This document shows, in pieces, positions 53,250 through 62,697 of a DNA stretch of 64,000 nucleotides. How positions within the stretch are numbered: position 1 is the stretch's first letter; each line of letters opens with the position of its first letter. The notes below the pieces were generated by a model, which saw nothing but the letters and a program-made list of their open reading frames with translations, was not told where the DNA came from and ran no database searches. The translations under genes and the position numbers were made by a program. Where the stretch lies: NCBI GenBank assembly GCA_017547165.1, contig JAFYQK010000001.1, positions 31,422 through 95,421 of the forward strand, in the 5' to 3' direction. This DNA is from Bacteroidaceae bacterium. Lineage in GTDB: Bacteria; Bacteroidota; Bacteroidia; Bacteroidales; Bacteroidaceae.

Positions 53250-54743
53250 ATGCAAGAAAATACGAACAGGGCAATAGTACTTAATTCTATTATTCTATAT
53301 GCACGATTGATAGTTACGACTCTGTGTAGCTTGTTGACCGTTAGATTTGCTTTTAAGGCATTGGGAGTGGCTGATTATGGCTTATATTCTATGGTTGCAA
53401 GTGTCATATCACTCATTGCAATAATCAATACAATAATGGCTGGTACGACAAGACGCTTTATCGCTGTTGCAATAGGGAAATCAGACATCCTCGAGGCGAA
53501 CAAACAGTTTAATGTCAATCTGGTAATACAAATGGTTGTTGCCGTCGTCTTTTTATTGGTTGCTATTCTTGTGGGTCGATGGTACGTATTCAATTATGTC
53601 AATTACGAAGGTTCTCTTACAGCTGCATTTTATGTTTATTGCATCAGTATAGTAGGCGCTGCAATATCTTTTGCTGGTGTAGCTTATCATGGATTATTGA
53701 CGGCAAAGGAAAACTTTCTAGTATTTAGTGTCGTTGACGTCATTTCGCAGATTTGCAAACTTTTGGTAAGTTTGCTATTGGTATATTGTTTCCAGGATAA
53801 ATTGCTAATCTATGCCTTTGCCATGTCTGTTTTCACGGCAGCACCAGTTGCCTATTATGCATGGTATTGTTATAGGCATTATTATCCGATAGCACAGTTC
53901 CGATTAGTCAGGGAAAGGAAAATGTATTATGATGTGCTTACCTTTGCCAAATGGAATTCCTATGGTGCTGTTGCATGGGTGGCAAAAGAACAGGGGACTG
54001 GTATGCTGATAAATTTGTTTTTCAATACCCTTGTGAATGCGGCTTTGGGTATCGCTAATACCATCAATGGCTTTATTACCATGTTTTCACAGAACCTGAC
54101 AAATCCGATATCTCCTCAGATAACCAAGTCTTATGCATCGGGTGACTATGCTCGTTCCTTAAGTTTGCTTACTGTTTGTACCAAGTTGTCGTATCTGGTA
54201 ATGTACTTGATATCGGTACCATTTCTGGTAGGAACGGAGTTTATCCTAGAGATTTGGTTGGGTGAAGTGCCTGCGTATGCTGTTCTTTTTACGCAATTAC
54301 TGATTATAGAGCGTTTGATAGATTCCTTAAATAATGGTATTGCAGAAATCGTCTTTGCTGATGGCAATATATCTTTCTACCAGGTATCAACCAATACAAT
54401 CAGACTCTTATCCATTGCTGCTGGTTTTATCTTCCTATATGCAGGCTATCCTCCTTATAGTTTATTGTATTGTTATATTACAGCAACAGTTCTTATCGTT
54501 ATATTCAAACATATATCTTTATCTAGGATTTCAAATATAAACAGCAAATATATATACAGGGATTCCTACTTCCCTTCTGTTATTGTAACTCTTCTTACCT
54601 TGCCAATATTCTTTATTCAAATATTTGAATACCCTTTTGGGGATATTTGTGTAAAAGAATTATATGTTATGATGGTAATTTTCCTTATAGGATTGAGTAA
54701 GCAAGAGCAGCAGAAAATAATGCAGACATTAAAAAAGAAGTAA
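53250..54743 (+). CDS. wzx: Polysaccharide flippase (Wzx-like, second copy)
   Basis: From the ATG at 53250 the product is 497 residues with about 12-14 helices. It opens with NRAIVLNSIILYARLIVTTL and has VADYGLYSMVASVISLIAII, typical of O-antigen flippases. It would flip the lipid-linked repeat assembled by the enzymes upstream. It shares no obvious close similarity with the flippase at 22114-23574. A terminator hairpin just upstream suggests that its expression is reduced relative to wecC or independently controlled. Confidence 0.85.
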   Translation: MQENTNRAIVLNSIILYARLIVTTLCSLLTVRFAFKALGVADYGLYSMVASVISLIAIINTIMAGTTRRFIAVAIGKSDILEANKQFNVNLVIQMVVAVVFLLVAILVGRWYVFNYVNYEGSLTAAFYVYCISIVGAAISFAGVAYHGLLTAKENFLVFSVVDVISQICKLLVSLLLVYCFQDKLLIYAFAMSVFTAAPVAYYAWYCYRHYYPIAQFRLVRERKMYYDVLTFAKWNSYGAVAWVAKEQGTGMLINLFFNTLVNAALGIANTINGFITMFSQNLTNPISPQITKSYASGDYARSLSLLTVCTKLSYLVMYLISVPFLVGTEFILEIWLGEVPAYAVLFTQLLIIERLIDSLNNGIAEIVFADGNISFYQVSTNTIRLLSIAAGFIFLYAGYPPYSLLYCYITATVLIVIFKHISLSRISNINSKYIYRDSYFPSVIVTLLTLPIFFIQIFEYPFGDICVKELYVMMVIFLIGLSKQEQQKIMQTLKKK

Positions 54744-54765
54744 AAGTTAATATTATTATAAAAGT

Positions 54766-55914
54766 ATGGAAGGTAAAAGAATTAGAATATGTGACATAGT
54801 TAGAAATTCAGTGTGGTTTGACCCCCGTGTAATTAAGCAGATACATGAATATGATAAGGCTGGCTTTGACTTGTGTATTGTTGGGGAAGAGGATGAAAGG
54901 TATAATGAAGCAGAAATTTTGCGTATGCCAGGTTCTGTAACCATAGTGCCAATCAAAAGTAAGTATAAAAGATTCAAGAATAAATTCAATACAGTGCTTA
55001 AAGAGTTTTCCTTATATCGAGGATTAGTTAACGCAATAGTGAGATATAAACCTGATATCATTCATGCAAATGATTTGGATGCTCTTTTAGCGGCCTATTT
55101 GGCTTCAAGGAAATTACGTTGTAAGGTTATCTTCGATTCTCATGAGATATATGTTGACAATATAGGCTTTAACTCTTCTTTTGTAAAGAAGATATTGTGG
55201 GCAATAGTTGAGAAGTGGATAATAAAAAGGGTTGATTTGGTAGTAAGTGTAAGTAATGCTGCTGCCGATTTCATTTCAGAAAAGTATGGAATAAAGAAAC
55301 CGTTGGTGGTTACAAACTGCACGAGGAAACAGATAGAAACTTCGGTTGAATCAACAAAGGCAAGAAGGTTTGAGGTTTTGAACCATGGACAGTTTTATGA
55401 GGGACGCGGTTATGATTTGATGGTTTCTGCAGGTGCAGTTACAAGTAATCCCAATATAGCATATGTATTAAGGGGGTTCGGTAAACTGGAACCAGAGTTG
55501 AGGGCAGAGGCAAAGGAGAAACAACTAACAAATATCATCTTTGCTCCGCCAGTAAAAACTCCGGAATTGATATCTGCGGCAAGAATGTCTCATGTTGGTG
55601 TCGCTATTACTTTGCCAATATGTTTAAATTATAAACTTTCTGTTTCCAATAAGATTTTTGAATACGCAGCGGCTGGGTTGCCAGTAATTATGTCAGACAT
55701 TCCCGAACACAGATATTTGAACGAGAAGTATAATTTTGGCATCATACTAAAGGAGAATACGGCAGAGTGTTTGAGAGACGCAGTAATGACGTTGTATGAG
55801 AATGAAGAACTATACAAACAATATGCTGCGAATGCTAAAATATTGTCAGAAGAACTAAATTGGGAGACGGAGTTTGCCAAACTGATTGCAATAGAAAAAC
55901 AGATGCAGTTGTAG
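54766..55914 (+). CDS. GT4-family glycosyltransferase
   Basis: A 382-residue GT-B enzyme. N-terminal half: DIIHANDLDALLAAYLASRK and VIFDSHEIYVDN; C-terminal half: RRFEVLNHGQFYEGRGYDLM, then YKLSVSNKIFEYAAAGLPVI and DIPEHRYLNEKY, which include the EX7E-like donor site. It is the last gene of the plus-strand group, 22 bases after the flippase. Donor unknown. Confidence 0.87.
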   Translation: MEGKRIRICDIVRNSVWFDPRVIKQIHEYDKAGFDLCIVGEEDERYNEAEILRMPGSVTIVPIKSKYKRFKNKFNTVLKEFSLYRGLVNAIVRYKPDIIHANDLDALLAAYLASRKLRCKVIFDSHEIYVDNIGFNSSFVKKILWAIVEKWIIKRVDLVVSVSNAAADFISEKYGIKKPLVVTNCTRKQIETSVESTKARRFEVLNHGQFYEGRGYDLMVSAGAVTSNPNIAYVLRGFGKLEPELRAEAKEKQLTNIIFAPPVKTPELISAARMSHVGVAITLPICLNYKLSVSNKIFEYAAAGLPVIMSDIPEHRYLNEKYNFGIILKENTAECLRDAVMTLYENEELYKQYAANAKILSEELNWETEFAKLIAIEKQMQL

Positions 55915-55934
55915 TGCCAGTACCATTATGTAGA

Positions 55935-55966
55935 AACAGTAGTTTCCTGCAGAGGAAACTACTGTT
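55935..55966. terminator. Hairpin between convergent gene groups
   Basis: AACAGTAGTTTCC and GGAAACTACTGTT form a perfect 13-bp stem with loop TGCAGA. It lacks a T run on either side, and sits between the plus group ending at 55914 and the minus group ending at 56098. Confidence 0.5.
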
Positions 55967-56097
55967 GTCATATATGAAAACTACAGTTTTGCAACGGTGG
56001 TACTGACATGATGCACGGGTTGGAATACAGAAGTTGCACCAAAGGTGCCGGTAAAGTCGTGGTATTGTAGTATGCTTTGTTATGAATATACGTCTCT

Positions 56098-57009
56098 TTA
56101 ATATAGTCCCCTTACCTTATTTATATAATAATATAGTCTTGGACAATAGAGCCGCACTTTTCTTAGTATTGTGCTGATAAGGTATTTATTGGGGATGTTT
56201 CGTTTTACAAAGAGGAGATAGTCCTTATCGGAATGGGTGGGGTGGTATACATATTTCCGTCTTTCGCTTAGTGTCATTCGTATGAGTCTTTCGCACTCTT
56301 CCTTTTCGCTAAAGTGGTCGTATTCGCATTCTCCGATAATTTGCGCGGTTATCAAGGCAGGCATCCCGGCTTTACGAACTTGCATGCAGTAGTCTAAGTC
56401 GGCAGCTCCATGAATGTATCCGTTGTGGAAAATGCCTATTTTGTTTACCACCTCCTGAGGCACTAACAGAATGTTTGCATTGCATTGGTCAACCATCTGT
56501 GGTTCGATGGCTGGTCCAAGTCTGTGCCATTTCCCTTTCGCTCCACTTTCAAAAACGTCACCACTGTAGGTAATGGTTTCGGGATGTCCTGTTGCACATG
56601 TTATGCCGGAATAGATACCTTGCTCCCCATATTTATCAATACAATATCTGTGGGTATCTATAAGTTCTTCCAAGGCATAGGGGTATAGTGTGGTGTCATC
56701 GTTTAGAAGCAGAAAAAAATCCCATGTATGTTTGTGATTGATAGCTTCCTTCCATGCTGCTCTCATTCCACCTGCCCAAAACATATGACCATTGCCTTGA
56801 ATGATGTGTATATCTTCTCTTTGACACACTTCTAAAGCTGCCTGTGCTGTACCGTCTGTACATGCATCATCAGTAAGGAATATTGATATGTTCGCCTGAT
56901 CATTAGTGGTGTTATTATAATTCTTTACCGTCAACAACAAACTTTTTAGACATGCAACGGTTTTATTCTTGCGATTGAAACAAGTCAGTAGGACGGCAAT
57001 CTTTGGCAT
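56098..57009 (-). CDS. Family 2 glycosyltransferase
   Basis: A 303-residue GT2 enzyme, rhamnosyltransferase-like in form: KIAVLLTCFNRKNKTVACLK at the start, IFLTDDACTDGTAQAAL, GNGHMFWAGGMRAAWKEAIN and the metal site LLNDDTTLYP. YIHGAADLDYCMQVRKAGMP supplies the catalytic region. It is the last gene of the minus group (export protein, Wzz, Wzy, this gene), 46 bases after Wzy. Donor unknown. Confidence 0.88.
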   Translation of the reverse strand: MPKIAVLLTCFNRKNKTVACLKSLLLTVKNYNNTTNDQANISIFLTDDACTDGTAQAALEVCQREDIHIIQGNGHMFWAGGMRAAWKEAINHKHTWDFFLLLNDDTTLYPYALEELIDTHRYCIDKYGEQGIYSGITCATGHPETITYSGDVFESGAKGKWHRLGPAIEPQMVDQCNANILLVPQEVVNKIGIFHNGYIHGAADLDYCMQVRKAGMPALITAQIIGECEYDHFSEKEECERLIRMTLSERRKYVYHPTHSDKDYLLFVKRNIPNKYLISTILRKVRLYCPRLYYYINKVRGLY

Positions 57010-57055
57010 CTGTTTATTTATAGTTTGGTGTGTTTGTGTATTTGTAGTTTAACAT

Positions 57056-58267
57056 TTAAGAGGGCAAAACTACTTGGTTGTTATAATGGTGGCGTATAAG
57101 TATTGATGTACAAAAACCTATTAGGGCAAAATAGAACTCCTCCTGTATGAACGTGCTACTGAAAAACATCTTCAGTACTGTTGCGCATGTCAGGAGCAGG
57201 ATGAACTCCTTTTCTATTCTGTGGTTGCTGACTATATGTGCCTTACATATAATGTATGCGACAATAAGCATAAGCAGTCCTCCTATCATGTATCCGAATG
57301 TATAGAAGAAGTCAAGAATATAGTCATGCGGGTAGTGCCAGGTGAAATGCTCGCAGGAATACAGACCAAATCCCCAAAAGGAATCTGTCGTTTCTAATAT
57401 ATCATACAGTTTCACTTTAATGTAGTCTCTACCTGTGCTATGCGTCAAACCACCGGTCAGCATCCTGTCAATAATGCGTGTACTCATGTCCACGGAAGAC
57501 AAAGTTTCCTGCAGAAATAACAGTATCTGTTGGGTAAAGACAGAAAGTAATGCCACAAGACATATTATGCCTCCTTTAATCCAAATGGCAAATTTAAAAT
57601 TTGCATAGAAGAAGAAATATATTATGCAGAATACTCCGAGGCATGCAAGTGGTCCTCTTGTGCCGTATGCTATGATGAGGAACAAACCAAGAATGGACAC
57701 AACGAATTTCCATAGCTTAAATGCTCTCATTGTCTGCCAGAAAAGTAACATAACATGTGGCAGAAGTTTGTATGATTCATGCATATAGTATTCTCCCGCA
57801 TATCTTTCAGCCATTTTTGCCGGATTTCTCATGTAGATGAGAAAGTAAAAGGCACTTAATGCTATGCATAGAGTGGAGATGAATAGCATTGGTTTTAAAT
57901 ACTTGTTTATGTCCAGCAAGCGCCCCATCACAAAGTATGGGATTACTATGCATAGGGTAGAGAACATGTTCTCTATAAGGAAATCATAATTATTGTGGAA
58001 TATTCCTAAATTGAGAATGTAGATACATAGACAACTGGCAAGAAATAGCCAGTCTATAGCTGCCATCCTGTTAATCACAGAAGGAAGGGCTGCCAGAAAG
58101 ATACATACTACCAGTACAATTTGCACTTCCATCTGATAATTGCCAAGACCAGGTACCATTCCAATGAATCCACGAAAGAATGATAACAAAAGGTGTCCCC
58201 ACATCAGTAGTATGAGCAGGTTGAGGAACACTTCTCTGGTTATGATAATCTCCTTGAATAATTTCAT
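57056..58267 (-). CDS. wzy: O-antigen polymerase/ligase-like membrane protein (Wzy-like)
   Basis: A 403-residue protein with about 10-11 predicted helices and a large periplasmic loop (about 250-310) containing LTGGLTHSTGRDYIKVKLYD and a following His-rich stretch (CEHFTWHYPHDYILDFFYT), the layout of O-antigen ligase/polymerase proteins (Wzy_C). It would join repeat units at the periplasmic face. Its place directly after wzz supports the polymerase role over WaaL. No close family member can be named. Confidence 0.8.
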   Translation of the reverse strand: MKLFKEIIITREVFLNLLILLMWGHLLLSFFRGFIGMVPGLGNYQMEVQIVLVVCIFLAALPSVINRMAAIDWLFLASCLCIYILNLGIFHNNYDFLIENMFSTLCIVIPYFVMGRLLDINKYLKPMLFISTLCIALSAFYFLIYMRNPAKMAERYAGEYYMHESYKLLPHVMLLFWQTMRAFKLWKFVVSILGLFLIIAYGTRGPLACLGVFCIIYFFFYANFKFAIWIKGGIICLVALLSVFTQQILLFLQETLSSVDMSTRIIDRMLTGGLTHSTGRDYIKVKLYDILETTDSFWGFGLYSCEHFTWHYPHDYILDFFYTFGYMIGGLLMLIVAYIICKAHIVSNHRIEKEFILLLTCATVLKMFFSSTFIQEEFYFALIGFCTSILIRHHYNNQVVLPS

Positions 58268-58304
58268 CTCTCCTTAGTGGGTGATGAGTAGCTCTGGGGA
58301 GGGG

Positions 58305-59390
58305 CTAGTCGTTTGTCTTCTTGTTTGAAAAGAAAACAATAGTGCTATATAGTTCTGTTTTAAGAATCTTGCAGGATGTTATGATTGTGGCAAGTATCAG
58401 CATGCCCAGGCAGAAGAACATACGCTTTGGCGCAGAAGGGCGTAAGGGAACGGAAGCATTCTGCAAGGTTGTGAAGGCAGGTGTCTTCTCTTGCAATTTC
58501 TGCTTAGCATTTTCCGCTTGCGCACTGGTTGCTTGGTATTTGTTTAGGGCAATGGAACATTCGACCTCAAGTTTGTCACGTTCGGACATTACAGCCTGCG
58601 AAGTCATGTTTCTGTGACTGTCACAAAAGTTGCTGTATTCTAATTGGGCCTTTTCGAAATCTTTTTGAGCATCCCTCACCAAGGTTTCATAGTGTTCCAA
58701 GTCAATACGTGCTTTGCTGGTGCGGTACTCTGTTATGAAATTCTGGAGCCTTGCGCATACTGAGTCTGCAAGATTGGCAGCAACCAAGGGGTCTTGTGCA
58801 TTGACCTTAATGGATATGACGCTTGTAAGTTGGTCAACATTACATATGATATTGCTTTTCAGGTTTTCAACAATATTGAATTGCTGTTCAGTCAGGAATG
58901 AGGCGTTTACCCTTCCTTCCTCACCTCCACCGCCGGTTCTCTGCTTGTCAAAGAGCTTCTTGAACTGACTTTTTACCCAATATATCGGCTTCATATAGAA
59001 AGTCTTCTTTTGGTGCTTGAGCATGTAGGTGTAGAGGTCTGTCTGTATCTCTCCGTCAATTGTTTTTACCTGTACGTCAAAGAGACTTACTATGAAATCG
59101 TTTGAAGAAAGTAAATCTGGGTATAGGGTGGGGTAGATGGCATCAACCGAGCCTCCTTCTCCTAGGTTGAAACCAAAGGAAGATGCAATTGCAGACAGTC
59201 CTCCCATCTCGTCACCGCTTGCCATTTCTGGTGCCAAAAGTGTGCTTGCGCTATATGTGCGTGGTTGAGGTACGATGTAGGCAACTGATAATATAAACGT
59301 AATTATCCAAACCTTGAGGAAAAGGAACTTCTTTGCCCAAAGTTTATTGAATATGTTTTTTGCAGGAATGATCTTGTTGTCTGTGCTCAT
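58305..59390 (-). CDS. wzz: Chain-length determinant protein (Wzz-like)
   Basis: A 361-residue polysaccharide co-polymerase without kinase domain. Helix at about 23-43 (FLKVWIITFILSVAYIVPQP), a periplasmic part with coiled coil around 225-320 (YETLVRDAQKDFEKAQLEYS), and a second helix at about 326-346 (FFCLGMLILATIITSCKIL). SVISIKVNAQDPLVAANLAD is a Wzz-family run. It lies 11 bases after the export gene and 37 before wzy. A Wzc-type protein at 37335 is the other co-polymerase, so the two may act on different chains or together. Confidence 0.9.
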   Translation of the reverse strand: MSTDNKIIPAKNIFNKLWAKKFLFLKVWIITFILSVAYIVPQPRTYSASTLLAPEMASGDEMGGLSAIASSFGFNLGEGGSVDAIYPTLYPDLLSSNDFIVSLFDVQVKTIDGEIQTDLYTYMLKHQKKTFYMKPIYWVKSQFKKLFDKQRTGGGGEEGRVNASFLTEQQFNIVENLKSNIICNVDQLTSVISIKVNAQDPLVAANLADSVCARLQNFITEYRTSKARIDLEHYETLVRDAQKDFEKAQLEYSNFCDSHRNMTSQAVMSERDKLEVECSIALNKYQATSAQAENAKQKLQEKTPAFTTLQNASVPLRPSAPKRMFFCLGMLILATIITSCKILKTELYSTIVFFSNKKTND

Positions 59391-59401
59391 CTTTTTGTAA
59401 C

Positions 59402-61888
59402 TTATTTTTTTACTGCATTCAACAAGGCTACGATAATGCTGCCTAGTGCGGCTATGCCTGTGCCGATGCCGATGATTTCTGTTGTGGATAATTTCTTTTG
59501 ACTGTTCTTCTGTGGCACTACGATTTCCATTCCTGGTTCTATGGCCTTTACAGAATTGCTGCCAAGTTTTACCACCGATCCATTTTGATTTACACCATAG
59601 ATTTTTCTTTTGGATGCCATATTGGTGTATCCGCCAGCATTACTGATGTAGTAACTGAGGTTCTTGCCTTTTTCATAAACGATAGAGGCGGGATGCATTA
59701 CCTCGCCGCTGATTTTTATGATGTTGCTTTTCTCTGGAATAGAAAGTACGTCACCTTTGCGGAGGATGATATCATCAATGGAACCTGGGTTGGTCAAGGC
59801 TTTTTCTAGGTCTATGGCAACGGCATAGGTGTTTGATGTGTTGTTTTTAAGGCTTAGAAGGGAGTCTGCTATTTGGATATTGAAATCTTTGCCGTCCTTA
59901 GCAGCCTGTTCAAACAATTGTATTTGTGCTTTTAGATTGGCAAGGTCACGTTGTTCTTTCTCTTCCAAAGTCATGGCACGTGTCAGCTTGGCGCCATGTA
60001 GATTTGCTATTTGGGTAAATCCGCCGCATGCTTTGATAAGATCAGAAAGGCGATAGTTCTTTTTTGTGAGCGAATATTCTCCTGCAAAGGTAACCTCTCC
60101 ACGTGCGTATACGTTTTGCTGTTCTTCGTATGAGGGACTTCTGCGTACGACAACGATGTCATAGGGATGAAGATAGAATGTGGTGTCTTCAACAGTGCTG
60201 AAGTCTTCGTTCAGTGAGAATTTGAAGTTGATGGAGTGATTCTCGCCGGCTTCCAGGGCTTTGTTGTCCCTGATGCGACGGAATACCTCTATTCTTGCCA
60301 GTGAACCTGCTTCGGTGAGACCGCCTGTTTGCAGGATAATGTCCTGTATGGTGGTGTTGTCTGCAAACGGGTATTCCCCGGGGTAGACAACTTCGCCCTT
60401 TACTTCAATGGTCCTGTCGCCTAGCATGTCAGTCTTGCTGGGGATGAAGAGCACGTCGTTCTTTTTGAGAGGGATGTCGCTGGTGGTGCCGGCTATGATG
60501 CCGTGAATGTCCACGTTTATCATGCGTAAGGTCAAGTCGTCATTCTCACGGTGCATGATGGCTCTGCCTTCGTAGGCATCCTCGCTTAATCCTTCTGCCG
60601 CCAGAAGCAGGTCGCGTACGCTCTGTATTTTGCCACCAAGTTCAAAGAGACCTGGGTGCTTGGCGGCACCTCTTACCTCCACCTTGTTGCTGAAGCGTGC
60701 TCTGATGCTGTCTACTTGAATCATGTCCTCGTCGGCCAAAGCAAAGCTGCCCATCTGGAATTCGTCGATGGTGTGTATGCTATACTCTTCTCCCGACTTG
60801 CGTGTTAGGCGCACGTTCTTGGTGTAGGCGTTGCCGGTGAAGGAGCCGGCATAGGTGAGCAGGTCCTTGACGGTTTCCGATTTCTTCATCTCATACCACA
60901 TGGGGCGCTTCACGTTGCCTTTGATCTGTACCAGACAATCGTATGCTCCCACTACGATCACGTCGTTGTCCTCCAAACGGATGTCGCCACGGCTGTTGCC
61001 GTTCAATATGTAGTCGTATACGTCTATGTTGCTGATGTTCTTTCCGCCACGGTACACTTTGATGTCACGTAGTGTACCTATCTTGCTGATGCCGCCTGCC
61101 ATGTACAGGGCATTGAAGGCGGTTGAGAGACTGCTCAGGGTGTATGTGCCTGGCACTTTCACTTCGCCCATGACCTGTACCTGAATGCTTCGGGTTTCAG
61201 ACAACGAAAGGTCAATGCTGCAATCGCTGTAATACTGGCCCAATTTGTTGCGAAGCACGCTCTTAGCACGCTCTACGCTTAACCCTGCCAGTTTGATGGG
61301 GCCAACACTCTCCACCACGATGTATCCGTCGGAGGAAACTTCGCTCTCGATTGTTTGCTGACTGGCGCCCCAGATGTTGATGGTGACCATGTCGCCAGGG
61401 CCTATGGTATAGTTGGCCGGAGTTGCCAGGTTTGCCGAGGGTTGGAAGGTGAGGTTCTTGGCATTGAAGATGTTTCTGCCGAAAACCTGGCGTTGGTCTT
61501 CCTCGGTAATGCCGAGAATATCGTTAGTACTTTCGCCCAAATGTTCGTCATCGCTCTGCTCTAAGCCAAGTTCTTTGGCACGGCTCTCCGATGCGTCCAT
61601 GTATAGTTCTTCATCGTCCTTTTTGCCTTTCTTGTCCTTTTTCTGGCCTTTCTTGCTGCTGCTGCCTGCCTCTTCGCGGAGCTTTTCGGCCTTTTTGCGG
61701 ACGCGTTGCAACTGAGTGGATGTAACGCCCTTTTTCAGCAGTTCGGCGGCCATCTTCTGTTGCGATGTGCCCTTCTGGGTTTCTGTAACCAGATACTTCA
61801 GCACCTGGTCGTCTGTCATTGATGATTGTGCCATCGCACTCATGCTGATGAGCAGGATGGTGGCAAAGGCAATGAGTTTGTTTTTCAT
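59402..61888 (-). CDS. Large SLBB-domain polysaccharide export protein
   Basis: An 828-residue secreted or outer-membrane export protein with signal peptide to about 20. A Lys/Asp-rich linker lies at about 78-95 (KKGQKKDKKGKKDDEE). A PES domain begins at about 158 (YTIGPGDMVTINIWG), followed by about six SLBB-like repeats, each opening with a (V/I)xGxVxxPGxY-type strand (near 237, 321, 403, 495, 594 and 725). A C-terminal helix (about 804-825) ends at NAVKK. It would form the export conduit for the polysaccharide. It heads the minus group and its -7 box is at 61995-62002 (TATCTTTG). Confidence 0.9.
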   Translation of the reverse strand: MKNKLIAFATILLISMSAMAQSSMTDDQVLKYLVTETQKGTSQQKMAAELLKKGVTSTQLQRVRKKAEKLREEAGSSSKKGQKKDKKGKKDDEELYMDASESRAKELGLEQSDDEHLGESTNDILGITEEDQRQVFGRNIFNAKNLTFQPSANLATPANYTIGPGDMVTINIWGASQQTIESEVSSDGYIVVESVGPIKLAGLSVERAKSVLRNKLGQYYSDCSIDLSLSETRSIQVQVMGEVKVPGTYTLSSLSTAFNALYMAGGISKIGTLRDIKVYRGGKNISNIDVYDYILNGNSRGDIRLEDNDVIVVGAYDCLVQIKGNVKRPMWYEMKKSETVKDLLTYAGSFTGNAYTKNVRLTRKSGEEYSIHTIDEFQMGSFALADEDMIQVDSIRARFSNKVEVRGAAKHPGLFELGGKIQSVRDLLLAAEGLSEDAYEGRAIMHRENDDLTLRMINVDIHGIIAGTTSDIPLKKNDVLFIPSKTDMLGDRTIEVKGEVVYPGEYPFADNTTIQDIILQTGGLTEAGSLARIEVFRRIRDNKALEAGENHSINFKFSLNEDFSTVEDTTFYLHPYDIVVVRRSPSYEEQQNVYARGEVTFAGEYSLTKKNYRLSDLIKACGGFTQIANLHGAKLTRAMTLEEKEQRDLANLKAQIQLFEQAAKDGKDFNIQIADSLLSLKNNTSNTYAVAIDLEKALTNPGSIDDIILRKGDVLSIPEKSNIIKISGEVMHPASIVYEKGKNLSYYISNAGGYTNMASKRKIYGVNQNGSVVKLGSNSVKAIEPGMEIVVPQKNSQKKLSTTEIIGIGTGIAALGSIIVALLNAVKK

Positions 61889-62084
61889 ATCTGTGTTTTG
61901 TTTTTATTTCCTTGGTTAGGTTAGGGTGTTGTGTTCTCTTGGTATAGAACGTTTGTCGTTCCGTATATATTGCCATTTAAGGTCAATATCATGGCAAAGA
62001 TAGGAAAAATGGTTTGAATTGCCATATTGTGTTGGCATTTTCTATGCCTCAGTGTCTGGTGGATTGGTGATTTCTTTATAGAAA

Positions 62085-62116
62085 TTTGTTTTTTCGCTCA
62101 CTTATTCGTACCTTTG
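62085..62116 (+). promoter_or_regulatory. tmRNA promoter P1 (duplicated)
   Basis: TTTG (62085-62088), 20 bases, TACCTTTG (62109-62116). The sequence TCACTTATTCGTACCTTTG is repeated at 62173-62191. The predicted start is about 85 bases before the tmRNA 5' end. Confidence 0.65.
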
Positions 62117-62159
62117 ACCCTCGTTCGAAGGTACTACCGTTCGGATTTATGTAAATTAA

Positions 62160-62191
62160 TTTGCTAAATCGTTCACTTATTCGTACCTTTG
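62160..62191 (+). promoter_or_regulatory. tmRNA promoter P2 (duplicated)
   Basis: TTTG (62160-62163), 20 bases, TACCTTTG (62184-62191). It lies 75 bases downstream of P1 and predicts a start near 62198, about 10 bases before the mature 5' end. Confidence 0.65.
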
Positions 62192-62208
62192 TCCCTGCAA
62201 ATGACATT

Positions 62209-62611
62209 GGGGCTGACATGGATTTGACAGCAGGATGAGATGTCATGTAAGCACGCAGAGAGTTGTTGGCCGCTCTCTATAATATCAGACCTTCAAGAAT
62301 TTATCTGGCGAAAACACTTACGCTCTCGCTGCCTAATCGAAGTACAGTAGATTACCGGCTTAATTTCGGCACCAGGTGCTGAAACGGGATGTCACTCTGA
62401 GGTTCACGCCCTGAAACTCTCAGGCTCAGTGGCACAGCAATTCGGGGATAGTCGTTGAGGACGCATCTACTCGGTGATGAAATTCTTAGATGCTAAGGTT
62501 GCGATTGGTGGTCCGGGTCTTGTCGCTTCCCTACAACCGAAGTCCGGAATAAGCGTGTAGAAAGCATGGGATGTCCCTGTTTGGACGAGGGTTCAATCCC
62601 CTCCAGCTCCA
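62209..62611 (+). ncRNA. ssrA: Transfer-messenger RNA
   Basis: The 5' end GGGGCTGACATGG pairs with the 3' acceptor strand CAGCTCC (62604-62610), with discriminator A at 62611, and the T-arm reads GGTTCAATCCCC-like (62590-62601). The tag frame begins at GGC 62307 and reads GENTYALAA with TAA at 62334-62336. The 3' CCA is not encoded (the next bases are CAA), so it must be added later. The RNA rescues stalled ribosomes. A hairpin terminator follows. Confidence 0.95.
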
Positions 62612-62621
62612 CAAAATCCAT

Positions 62622-62664
62622 ATAGTCACTCCTTCATCCATAGAAGGGTGGCTATTTGTGTTTT
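62622..62664 (+). terminator. Terminator of ssrA
   Basis: ATAGTCACTCCTTC (62622-62635) pairs with GAAGGGTGGCTAT (62643-62655) with one bulge and G-T pairs, then TTGTGTTTT. Confidence 0.65.
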
Positions 62665-62697
62665 AATGAGGAAATTTAATTTATAGTATAGAAATAT

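Larger units (their letters stand above)
61889..62208. other. Divergent promoter region between the export gene and tmRNA
   Basis: The 320-base gap has no gene. It holds a minus-strand -7 box (TATCTTTG, 61995-62002) 106 bases before the export gene's ATG, and two plus-strand promoters for tmRNA (see the next two entries). The minus-strand leader contains a small GAACG-CGTTC hairpin. Confidence 0.7.
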
